Shown here one piece after another: positions 52,871-59,750 of a DNA stretch of 64,000 bases. This DNA comes from Ornithinimicrobium pratense. GTDB lineage: Bacteria > Actinomycetota > Actinomycetes > Actinomycetales > Dermatophilaceae. The stretch's first letter is position 1; every line of letters begins with the position of its first letter. The notes below the pieces were generated by a model, which was given only the letters and a program-made list of their open reading frames with translations, did not search any database and had not been told where the DNA came from. Position numbers and translations under genes: made by a program. The stretch covers positions 186,001 to 250,000 of the forward strand of contig NZ_CP044427.1 in the NCBI RefSeq assembly GCF_008843165.1. The letters run 5' to 3'.

Positions 52871-54142
52871 TCAGGCCGTGGTGCCCGGCTCCAGCCGGGC
52901 ACCGGCCTCGACCGCTATGCCCCTCCCGATCCGGCAGTCCTGCCCGACCAGCACGATCAACTCGTCGGACAGCCGGGTTCCGGCTGGTCTCCGCCCGACG
53001 GTTGCGTCCCGCCCCACGACCGTCCCCCGGTCAAGGACCGAGGTGTGCACCCGGGCCCCGGCCTCGACCCTGACGTCGGAAAGCAGGACGCTGTCCTCCA
53101 CAACAGCCCCCGCCTCGACCTGCACGTGGGGACCCAGCACGGAGCGGACGACCCGTCCGCGCACGTCGGCACCCGGCCCGATCATCGAGTCCTCGACCTC
53201 GGCGCCGGCACGGACCCGGGCCGGAGGTGCGACCGGCGTCGGTCCCAAGACAGGGCGGGCCGGCTGGTCAAAGACATCGACCCGCCCGGCCAGCAAGTCC
53301 CGGTGCGCCTGCAGGTAGGCCTGCGGGCGGCCGACGTCCTTCCAGTAACCGGTGATCGGCTCGGCCCACACCTTGCCCCGCTCGACGAGGGCGGGCACCA
53401 GCAGGCTGCCGAAGTCGCCGAGACCGGTGTCGTCGGCGTCGGCCCCGCCCTCACGGCCCTGGTCGGTGCCGCCGCTGGACGCTAGCCCACGGTGAAGCTG
53501 CTCGAGCTCACCCAGCAGCACGTCCGGGTCGTAGAGGAAGATCTCGGTCGCGACGGTGCCGACCGAGGTCCGGCCCGGCTTGTCCTGGACCTGCCGCACC
53601 CGCCCGTCGGCGTCTGCGTGCACGACCATGTTGTGCGCGGCCTCCTGCACCCCGACCTCGGCGGTGACCAGCGTGCACTCCGCGCCACGCTCAAGGTGCC
53701 GGGCGAGGACCGGCTGCAGGTCGAGGTTGAAGACGTGGTCGGAGGAGAGCACGAGGAGCACGTCGGGGGCGGAGACGCGCACGTCCTCGCGCAGACGGTA
53801 GAGGTTGTCGGCGTTGCCGTGGCTGAACCCCTCGACGTGCGCCGGTCCTGAACCTTGCTCGGGCGTGATCCGGCGGAAGCCGCCCCGGGTCCGGTCCAGG
53901 TCCCAGGGGCGGCCGCCGGCGAGATAGGCGTCCAGCGAACTGGACTGGTACTGCACGCTGACCCACACGTCGGCGATGCCGGAGGTGGCCAGCGAGGAGA
54001 GCGGGAAGTCGATCAGGGCATGCGTCGCGGCGAAGGGCAGGGCCGGCTTGGCCCGCTCGCGGGTGAGCACGTCCAGCCGGCTGCCCTGTCCGCCGGCCTG
54101 GACGATCGCCAGCGCCTGCAGCCCAGTGGGCAAGGTGGTCAC
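52871..54142 (-). CDS. glgC: Glucose-1-phosphate adenylyltransferase-like nucleotidyltransferase
   Basis: A 423-aa enzyme of the GlgC family, making ADP-glucose for glycogen. The N-terminal catalytic domain has LAIVQAGGQGSRLDVLTRERAKPALPFA and DFPLSSLATSGI. Further on, the segment with EIFLYDPDVLLGELEQL and GYWKDVGRPQAYLQAH matches GlgC. The C-terminal part is a left-handed beta helix of hexapeptide repeats (SMIGPGADVRGRVV, SVLLSDVRVEAG). The start motif usually reads GGxGxRLxPLT; here Pro-Leu is replaced by DVL. The GTG is 6 nt after TAGCGT (minus strand 54154-54149). Confidence 0.88.
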   Translation of the reverse strand: MTTLPTGLQALAIVQAGGQGSRLDVLTRERAKPALPFAATHALIDFPLSSLATSGIADVWVSVQYQSSSLDAYLAGGRPWDLDRTRGGFRRITPEQGSGPAHVEGFSHGNADNLYRLREDVRVSAPDVLLVLSSDHVFNLDLQPVLARHLERGAECTLVTAEVGVQEAAHNMVVHADADGRVRQVQDKPGRTSVGTVATEIFLYDPDVLLGELEQLHRGLASSGGTDQGREGGADADDTGLGDFGSLLVPALVERGKVWAEPITGYWKDVGRPQAYLQAHRDLLAGRVDVFDQPARPVLGPTPVAPPARVRAGAEVEDSMIGPGADVRGRVVRSVLGPHVQVEAGAVVEDSVLLSDVRVEAGARVHTSVLDRGTVVGRDATVGRRPAGTRLSDELIVLVGQDCRIGRGIAVEAGARLEPGTTA

Positions 54143-54193
54143 GGACCGACGCTACTCCTCTGACCGCCCCTCCGCGAGGGCTAGGCTGAGCCG
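54143..54193. promoter_or_regulatory. 51-bp divergent promoter, both sides leaderless
   Basis: TAGCGT on the minus strand (54154-54149) and TAGGCT on the plus strand (54182-54187) each end 6 nt before a GTG start codon (54142 and 54194). Both genes therefore appear to start translation at the first transcribed base. Confidence 0.65.
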
Positions 54194-54847
54194 GTGACTG
54201 ACCCCGCATCCCCCGCCCCGCTCGTCCTCCTGCACGGCGTGGGGCAGGCCCCGATGGCGTGGGAAGACGTAGTGGTCCAGCTCTACGGCAGCCGTCGTCT
54301 CCTCACCCCCTGGGTGCCGGGGCTGCGGCCAACGGAGAGGCAGGTGCTGCCCCTGTCCGAGGGCGCTGCCGCGCTGGACCAGCAACTGATGCTGGAGGGT
54401 ATGCAGCAGGTAGACCTGTGCGGGTTGTCCTACGGCGCCATGGTGGCCACCCGGTTGGCAGCCGACTTCCCCGAGCGGGTGCGACGGCTGGTCCTCATCG
54501 CCGGCCAAGTGCGTCCGCCCCGGCTGCTGATGCGTGCCCAGGCGACCGCCCTGAAGCTGGTGCCCGCCTCGAGGCTGGCCGACTCGGGTGTGTCCAAGGA
54601 GCGGCTCCTGCAGGCGCTGGAGGCTGCTCGGTCGACCGACCTCTCCGACGCTCTGCCGCGGATCCAGGCCAGCACCCTGGTGCTGGTAGGGGCCAGGGAC
54701 AAGCCCAACCAGCCCGCCGCCCGCACGCTGGCCGAGGGAATCCCGCACGCCCGGCTGCGCGTCGTGCAGGGCGCAGGTCACGCACTCAACGAGGACGCCC
54801 CTGGTGAGCTCGTGCAGATCCTGCGGGACTTCCTGGACGCCCCTTGA
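54194..54847 (+). CDS. Alpha/beta hydrolase
   Basis: A 217-aa hydrolase: LVLLHGVGQAPMAWED near the N-terminus gives the oxyanion region, LCGLSYGAMVATRLA holds the nucleophile elbow (Ser79), VLVGARDKPNQP the acid (Asp) and GAGHALNEDAP the catalytic His. The lid domain is short. Substrate not predictable. Confidence 0.9.
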   Translation: MTDPASPAPLVLLHGVGQAPMAWEDVVVQLYGSRRLLTPWVPGLRPTERQVLPLSEGAAALDQQLMLEGMQQVDLCGLSYGAMVATRLAADFPERVRRLVLIAGQVRPPRLLMRAQATALKLVPASRLADSGVSKERLLQALEAARSTDLSDALPRIQASTLVLVGARDKPNQPAARTLAEGIPHARLRVVQGAGHALNEDAPGELVQILRDFLDAP

Positions 54848-54878
54848 CGGTCAGCGGCCACTGATGGGCAGCCAGCGG

Positions 54879-54897
54879 CCCGGCTGATTCAGCCGGG
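54879..54897. terminator. Bidirectional hairpin between convergent genes
   Basis: CCCGGCTG (54879-54886) and CAGCCGGG (54890-54897) pair around a 3-nt loop. It lies 32 nt after the alpha/beta hydrolase stop and overlaps the stop codon of the small acidic protein gene on the other strand, so it can serve both. Confidence 0.6.
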
Positions 54898-55098
54898 GTC
54901 GTCGACCTTGAGGGCTGGGTGCACGTGGTCGGGGGTGTCCGGGTCGTCGTGGTCGTGCCCAGGAGCCTGCTCGGCGGGCTCCTGACCGAGTCCGCCGGAC
55001 TCCGTCGGGTCATCCTGGCCATCCAGCGGCTTCTGGTCGGTCTCGCTGAGGTCGCCCAGGCCGCTACGGTTCAGGCGGTTGTCGACAGGACGGGACAT
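54889..55098 (-). CDS. Small acidic hydrophilic protein
   Basis: A 69-aa protein rich in Asp, Glu, Pro, Gly and His (for example PGHDHDDPDTPDHVHP), with no hydrophobic segment and likely disordered. A perfect AAGGAGGAA ribosome site 5 nt before the ATG at 55098 supports expression. No known family. The His/Asp cluster might bind metal, which is only a suggestion. Confidence 0.75.
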   Translation of the reverse strand: MSRPVDNRLNRSGLGDLSETDQKPLDGQDDPTESGGLGQEPAEQAPGHDHDDPDTPDHVHPALKVDDPG

Positions 55099-55166
55099 GG
55101 TTCCTCCTTGGTTGTCGGACGCGTCCATCCTCACAAAGCCCGGTCCGCGCCGCAGGTCGAGCGGGC

Positions 55167-56159
55167 TCACGTCGCTTGCAGCACTCGCGCCTCGTCAGCG
55201 TCGTCGAGGCCGCACCGGCGGCCCCCGATCCGGGCCTCCTCGTGGGGCAGGACGTCGCGGAAGGTCTCGACGAGCGGCCGGGTCACCAGGCCTGCCGCCA
55301 CTGCGCGGCTGGTGTCTAACGTGCCGAAGCCGCGGAGCGCGGGGTCGTCGATCCACAGGGGCAGGGAGGCTGGTCCCATCCAGCCCGAGACGCCCAGCTC
55401 GGCCAGTCGCGCCGGTGGGACCGGGCGAGGTCGGGCGCGACCGCCGGCGGCCTCAGCGGCCGCGGCCAGCACCTGGGCCAGCGGGGTGCTTGGCCCGGTG
55501 ACGTTGTAGGCGCCGTCCAGCCTCTGTGTCGCCGCCCGCAGCAGCCAATGGGCCAGGTCCCGCACGTCGATGAGCGCCGTGGGGTAGTCGGGGTCGTCGG
55601 GGGTCACCACCTCGGGGAGGCCGCGGTCCGCACCTTCTGGCGCATCGACGGGGTGGGCGAACCGCCAGGGCCAGTAGCCGCTGCGTCCCGACTCGTCACC
55701 GGGGCCGCCGATGAGCCCAGCCCGCGCGAGCGTCGATGTCGTCCTACTGTGGCGGTACGCCTCCTCGCAGGCGACCTTGGCTGGGCCGTACTCCTCCATG
55801 CCGCTCATCCGCTCCCCGGCGAACGGCTCCACCAAGGGCGCGCCCTCGTCCAGGCCAGCCCCCGCCTCGTAGACGTTGGCGGTGGAGACGAACACCCAGT
55901 GCTCGGTCCGCAGGTCTCGCACCGCCCGGTGCACGTGGACCGGGTGCAGGGTGACGTCGACGACGGCGTCCCAGCGCCGACCAGCGACGGTCGCAAGACC
56001 GTCGTCCTCGTCACGGTCGGCGACGACGAAGTCCACGCCCTCGGGTGGAGGGGCCGATCCACGGGCGAGGCAGGTGACGTCATACCCGGCGCCCACCGCC
56101 TGCCGGGCGACCTCCCGACCGAGGAAGGCGGTGCCGCCGAGGACGAGGATGTGTGTCAT
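55167..56159 (-). CDS. NAD-dependent epimerase/dehydratase family protein
   Basis: A 330-aa extended/atypical SDR. The Rossmann motif is ILVLGGTAFLGREVARQAV; VADRDEDD follows the second strand; the YGPAKVACEEAYRH segment carries the YxxxK pair. It belongs to the group of reductases/isomerases related to isoflavone reductase-like SDRs. Substrate unknown. Translation is coupled to the small membrane protein gene upstream (ATGA overlap). Confidence 0.9.
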   Translation of the reverse strand: MTHILVLGGTAFLGREVARQAVGAGYDVTCLARGSAPPPEGVDFVVADRDEDDGLATVAGRRWDAVVDVTLHPVHVHRAVRDLRTEHWVFVSTANVYEAGAGLDEGAPLVEPFAGERMSGMEEYGPAKVACEEAYRHSRTTSTLARAGLIGGPGDESGRSGYWPWRFAHPVDAPEGADRGLPEVVTPDDPDYPTALIDVRDLAHWLLRAATQRLDGAYNVTGPSTPLAQVLAAAAEAAGGRARPRPVPPARLAELGVSGWMGPASLPLWIDDPALRGFGTLDTSRAVAAGLVTRPLVETFRDVLPHEEARIGGRRCGLDDADEARVLQAT

Positions 56160-56404
56160 GCCCGTACTGTGGCACGAAGGGAAGGGGCGTGGGGGGTAGC
56201 CGTCAGGAGGACCGGGAGCAGGAAGACCAGGCCACCGAGGAGGTTGGCCACCGCGGTGCGTCTCGACCAGCGGCCGCGGGCCAGCACGAGGATGCTGGCG
56301 GACAGGCAGAGTGCGATCCCGGCAGCAAGGACCCAGCGCAGGGAGTTTGCCGCGTCAGTGGAGATGGTCTTCCCCAGCGCTCGCGGTCTATCGTGGACGC
56401 CCAT
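56156..56404 (-). CDS. Small two-helix membrane protein
   Basis: An 82-aa protein with two hydrophobic helices (about 24-42 and 52-70) separated by a basic turn (ARGRWSRRT). Third codon positions are nearly all G or C through the helices, and the stop overlaps the epimerase start by 4 nt, both signs of a real gene. The ATG at 56404 overlaps the ATG of the divergent YqeB-like pseudogene (shared CATG), which is odd; the true start could be further in. Function unknown. Confidence 0.65.
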   Translation of the reverse strand: MGVHDRPRALGKTISTDAANSLRWVLAAGIALCLSASILVLARGRWSRRTAVANLLGGLVFLLPVLLTATPHAPSLRATVRA

Positions 56405-56776
56405 GACGGACCACGACCCTGACGCAGGCTCGCCTGCTCGGACCGTCGGGGGTTTCGACCAGGCCGGACGCACGTGGGTGCTTGCCCTGTTCGGTCTCGG
56501 CGGTGCCGGCCTCGGCGCTGTCCTCCCGCTCCTCGTGCGGTGGGCGGCAGAGCTGCCGTGGGTGCCCTTCCAGGGCCCGTTGCGGCTGCTTGGTTCCTTC
56601 GACCAGCAGTGGCTGGTCTGGGGTCGCCCGGCCCTCGGCCTCCTGCTCGGCCTGGCCTTCGCGGTCTGGGTGATCCACGACTCGCCCGTGCTGGAGATCG
56701 ACAGGGACCGCGTCAAGGTGCGGAGGCGTGGCGAGGTATCAAGCACGGGTACCCGTGGGAAGGACCCCGGGAGTAA
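56403..56776 (+). pseudogene. YqeB-like membrane protein, internally deleted
   Basis: The 5' part encodes a normal N-terminus: two membrane helices, a PWVPFQGPLRLL loop and EIDRDRVKVRRRGEV, resembling the YqeB family. At about 56735 the frame breaks: the next sequence continues coherently in another frame as KHGYPWEGPRE and stops at 56776. In intact relatives the HGYPW element comes about 60-70 residues later, by my recollection of the family. An out-of-frame internal deletion of about 200 bp therefore best explains the sequence. TATCGT at 56389-56394 lies 8 nt before the ATG. Confidence 0.7.
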
Positions 56777-56814
56777 GCGGTTCGGCGCAGCGCGCCTACC
56801 CAGCTCGCCTGCAT

Positions 56815-56850
56815 CTATCTATTGACTTTCGATAGAAATACATCGATACT
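56815..56850 (+). promoter_or_regulatory. Promoter with -35/-10 and dyad for the DUF2975/HTH pair
   Basis: TTGACT (56822-56827), a 17-nt spacer and GATACT (56845-56850) form a near-consensus promoter ending 6 nt before the ATG at 56857. Inverted CTATC (56815-56819) and GATAG (56831-56835), plus direct repeats TCGATA (56829-56834 and 56843-56848), surround the -35, suggesting an operator for the HTH protein encoded downstream. Confidence 0.65.
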
Positions 56851-56856
56851 CGGGTT

Positions 56857-57336
56857 ATGAGCACTCGAGTCGCCGTCCCTCTCCTCCGTATCCTGATCGT
56901 CGTCGCGGTCCTGGCCATTCTCGTGCTGCAGGCGGTCTTCCTGCCCTGGCTGTCCGGCGACATGGCCCGCGACCTGCCCGCCGAGGCGCACATGCGCTGG
57001 CCCATCCTGACCCTGGCCGTCCTCGGTCTGCTGTGCGTCCAGGTGGCGCTGGCATGCACCTTCCGGCTGCTCGGCTTCATCGCCAGCGGTGGCGTCTTCA
57101 CCCACGACGCGCTGCGCTGGGTGGACGGCATCATCGGGGCCTTCGTCGGTGGTGGGCTCGTCTGCCTGGCCACCATCGGCTACCAGTCGGCGACCATCGC
57201 TGGCCCTCCGCTGTGGATGATGGTCCTGTGGGCAGGGGTGGCTACCGGCGTGGGTCTGGCCTCGCTGGTCTGGGTCATGCGCTCCCTGCTCGTGCAGGCG
57301 ACCACGCTGCGCACCGAGCTGGAGATGGTGATCTGA
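56857..57336 (+). CDS. DUF2975 membrane protein
   Basis: A 159-aa protein with four membrane helices (about 8-32, 45-70, 90-115, 120-145), with the DUF2975 pattern including LLGFIASGGVFTHDALRWVDGI. Family members are found next to small YozG-like HTH regulators; their function is not known. The stop overlaps the next start by one base (TGATG). Translation starts from a leaderless promoter. Confidence 0.9.
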   Translation: MSTRVAVPLLRILIVVAVLAILVLQAVFLPWLSGDMARDLPAEAHMRWPILTLAVLGLLCVQVALACTFRLLGFIASGGVFTHDALRWVDGIIGAFVGGGLVCLATIGYQSATIAGPPLWMMVLWAGVATGVGLASLVWVMRSLLVQATTLRTELEMVI

Positions 57337-57554
57337 TGCCCATTGTCGTGCGCCTCGACGTGCAGCTGGCCACACGCAAGATGTCGGTGGGGGAGTTCGC
57401 CGAGCGGGTGGGTATCACCCCCGCCAATGTCGCGGTCCTGAAGAACGGGCGCGCCAAGGCGGTGCGCTTGGCCACGCTCGAGCGCATGTGCGAGGTTCTG
57501 GGCTGTCAGCCGGGGGACCTGCTGGAGTGGGTCCCGGCGGACGACGCGCCCTGA
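57336..57554 (+). CDS. YozG-like XRE transcriptional regulator
   Basis: A 72-aa Cro/C1-type HTH protein: VRLDVQLATRKMSVGEFAERVGITPANVAVLKNGRAKAVRLATL contains the HTH, and MCEVLGCQPGDLLEW is the typical YozG-like end. It forms a tight pair with the DUF2975 gene and probably represses the shared promoter. This is the second XRE/membrane-protein pair in the window. Confidence 0.93.
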   Translation: MPIVVRLDVQLATRKMSVGEFAERVGITPANVAVLKNGRAKAVRLATLERMCEVLGCQPGDLLEWVPADDAP

Positions 57555-57586
57555 CCCCGTCCCCGGGTGCGGCTACGGTCATGTCT

Positions 57587-59023
57587 ATGGCGGACGAAGA
57601 GGTACAGGGGTTCCTGCGCGGGTTCCGGGAGCTGGTCGAGATGTCGCACCGGCTTGCAGGCGGGGCCGGGGAGCGTTTCGGGGAGGTGCTGGAGCGACAT
57701 TTCGGGCAAACCCCCTCGGTCATCGCTGTGCTGACCGAGGAAGTGCTGAACCACCGCTACGCCGACTGGGACACCGCACTGGAGGTGCTGTCCGGGCGCG
57801 ACCCTGCGGCGCACGAGGTCGGCGTCGGGGGAGGGGACATGCGCTACCACCAGACATTGACCGACTTCGCTGCGGAGGCGCACGGGCGCACCCCGCTGGG
57901 TCAGGTGGACTACGTCTCGATCCCGGTGGGTCCGAAGGAGTACCGGCGCGCGATCGGTTTCGGCATGCGGTTGTTCCGTTATCAGGACGTGCCGGTGGGG
58001 GTGATGCAGCGGCGGGCACACCCTCGCTACGGCCAGCCGAAGGGCAGCTTCGAGCTCATGTGCCCCGACCCCGACGTCGCCGCCGCATTGCTGGGAGAGG
58101 CTCGAGAGCTCGCGGTGCAGCACAGCGTGCTGCGTGGCCAGGTCATCACGCTGGAGATGTCCGGCTACGGCCCGGAGTCCGAGGGCATCGCGTTCCTGGA
58201 GCGTCCGGAGATCCCTGCGGACCACGTCATCCTGCCGATGTCATCGTTGGAGCGGATCGTGGCCCACGTGACGGGGGTGGCCGAGCACGCCGACGTGCTG
58301 CGCCGGCACGGTCAGCACCTCAAGCGCGGGCTGCTGCTGTACGGCCCTCCCGGCACCGGCAAGACCCACACTGTGCGCCACCTCATCAGCCGCAACCCCG
58401 GGCATACCGTGGTGGTCCTGGCCGGCGAGACGCTCAGGTTCATCTCGTTGGCGGCCAACCTCGCCCGCGCCCTGCAACCGGCCATCGTGGTCCTAGAGGA
58501 CTGCGACCTGGTGGCCGAGGACCGCGGCCAGGGACCCTCCGGCCGGCCGCTGCTGTTCGAGGTGCTGGACGCCATGGACGGGCTCGACGCCGACGCCGAC
58601 GTGACCTTCCTGCTGACTACCAACCGTGTCGAGGCGCTGGAGCGGGCCCTGGTCCAGCGACCCGGGCGGGTCGACCTGGCCGTGGAGGTGCCGCTGCCGG
58701 ACCAGGACGGGCGGCGACGCCTCCTTGACCTCTACCGGGGTCACGTCAGCTACTCAGCCGGTGCGCTGGAGGAGGCTGCCGCCCGGACCGGCGGCATGAC
58801 CGCCTCGTTCACGAAGGAGTTGATGCGTCGTTCCGTCCTCGAAGCCGCTGTCGCTGGGCAGGAACCGGGGGATGAGCACCTGGCCCGGGCCCTCGACGGG
58901 TTGCTGTCCGGACACGAAGAGCTCACCCGGGTGCTCCTCGGCGGGACCGGTCCCGAAGCGACGCAGCGCGGCCCGTCCCCGTGGGAACAGAGCGGCGGAC
59001 AGACCTGCAACCCCTTTGCCTAA
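57587..59023 (+). CDS. AAA+ ATPase
   Basis: A 478-aa protein. The N-terminal ~210 residues are an alpha/beta domain without known family. The AAA+ core has LKRGLLLYGPPGTGKTHTVR (Walker A at 253-260), AIVVLEDCDLVAEDR (Walker B), FLLTTNRVEALERALVQRPGRVD (sensor 1 and Arg finger) and a short lid. It is closest to CDC48/FtsH-type ATPases, without a protease domain. ATG at 57587 is chosen over one two codons earlier because TACGGT (57574-57579) ends 7 nt before it. It precedes the LAP cluster, but a gap of 400 nt argues against co-transcription. Confidence 0.9.
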   Translation: MADEEVQGFLRGFRELVEMSHRLAGGAGERFGEVLERHFGQTPSVIAVLTEEVLNHRYADWDTALEVLSGRDPAAHEVGVGGGDMRYHQTLTDFAAEAHGRTPLGQVDYVSIPVGPKEYRRAIGFGMRLFRYQDVPVGVMQRRAHPRYGQPKGSFELMCPDPDVAAALLGEARELAVQHSVLRGQVITLEMSGYGPESEGIAFLERPEIPADHVILPMSSLERIVAHVTGVAEHADVLRRHGQHLKRGLLLYGPPGTGKTHTVRHLISRNPGHTVVVLAGETLRFISLAANLARALQPAIVVLEDCDLVAEDRGQGPSGRPLLFEVLDAMDGLDADADVTFLLTTNRVEALERALVQRPGRVDLAVEVPLPDQDGRRRLLDLYRGHVSYSAGALEEAAARTGGMTASFTKELMRRSVLEAAVAGQEPGDEHLARALDGLLSGHEELTRVLLGGTGPEATQRGPSPWEQSGGQTCNPFA

Positions 59024-59422
59024 CACCGGAGTCAGACTCCGTGCTATCGCTCATGACCCAGCCTCGGGACCCTGGCGCGATACCCGCATCTCGCATGGGC
59101 TCCGAAGGGACCCCCAGCAGGACCGCTGACAAGGCCCAGGTCATGAGGGCAAGGACGGCGACCGAGGACCTGACCACCATTGTTGCCGGGTCAAGCCTTC
59201 TCCGGGTGGTGGTGGGTCAGCCCCGTCAGGATGATGACGATGGGCAGCACCTTGCACGTCAGTTTGTCACCCGATCGGCGGACACGTCGCCATCCGATCG
59301 GCGAGAGTCCTCACCCAGATGTTGCCGAGCCGCCGCGGCAGACCGAACACTGGTGTGCGCCACCGCTTCTCGCGGGACATGCACCTCGATCACCATCACT
59401 CATCAGAAAGGAAACGACCGCC
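59024..59422. other. 399-bp gap upstream of the LAP precursor gene
   Basis: No convincing gene is present. On the minus strand, two short hydrophobic frames (VLPIVIILTGL near 59210-59250; MVVRSSVAVLALMTWALSAVLL from 59180) look like remnants of a membrane protein. A direct repeat CCGATCGGCG occurs at 59271-59280 and 59294-59303, 23 bp apart; each contains the palindrome CCGATCGG and could be a regulator site for the cluster. The ribosome site AGAAAGGAAA (59406-59415) ends the region. A -10 could not be assigned with confidence. Confidence 0.55.
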
Positions 59423-59578
59423 ATGACTCTCACCCTCACGCCGGATGCACTGCGAGGCGCCGTCGACAGCGCGCAGGTCCAGACCTTCGGCGAGACGGCC
59501 GTGCTGTTCGAGCCGACCGCCGCCCGCTGTTCGTCGTCCTCCTCAACCTGCTGCGTCCTCTGCGTCAAGGTGTCCTGA
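59423..59578 (+). CDS. LAP/TOMM precursor peptide, plantazolicin-type leader
   Basis: A 51-aa peptide. The leader (1-34) ends with VLFEPTAA and the core (35-51) is RCSSSSSTCCVLCVKVS. In plantazolicin the leader ends LFEPMAA and cleavage exposes Arg-Cys, so cleavage after Ala34 is predicted. The core contains 4 Cys, 6 Ser and 1 Thr. Residues 36-44 are nine consecutive cyclisable residues. Plantazolicin has two blocks of five separated by Ile-Ile and ends in Phe; this core has a Lys-containing tail instead. The AGAAAGGAAA ribosome site is strong. Downstream genes encode exporter and azoline-forming enzymes. Confidence 0.9.
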   Translation: MTLTLTPDALRGAVDSAQVQTFGETAVLFEPTAARCSSSSSTCCVLCVKVS

Positions 59579-59593
59579 CGCCAGGCCGCCCCT

Positions 59594-59637
59594 GAGGACC
59601 CGGAGCCCCGCACCTGCTGCGCGGGCCCCGGGTCCTC
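59594..59637 (+). terminator. Attenuator hairpin right after the precursor gene
   Basis: GAGGACCCGG (59594-59603) pairs perfectly with CCGGGTCCTC (59628-59637). The inner GCCCCGC and GCGGGCC can extend the stem with a bulge. It starts 16 nt after the precursor stop. No T tract follows. In peptide clusters such hairpins raise precursor mRNA over the enzyme genes by partial termination or 3'-end protection. Confidence 0.75.
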
Positions 59638-59750
59638 TGCTGTCCGCCCACCCTTGGCCCCGGACGGTTGCCGTGTCCTCCGAACGGATGACATCGCAAG
59701 CAGCCGAGTGGGCGTCGCGGGCGGCGGCCCTCGCCGGCCACAGTGACGCC

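Noticed and set aside
58923..59180. Minus-strand 85-aa frame with a hydrophobic start
   Set aside because: Its second half is antisense to the AAA+ ATPase gene and becomes Arg/Ser-rich; no ribosome site. Treated as a possible remnant only.
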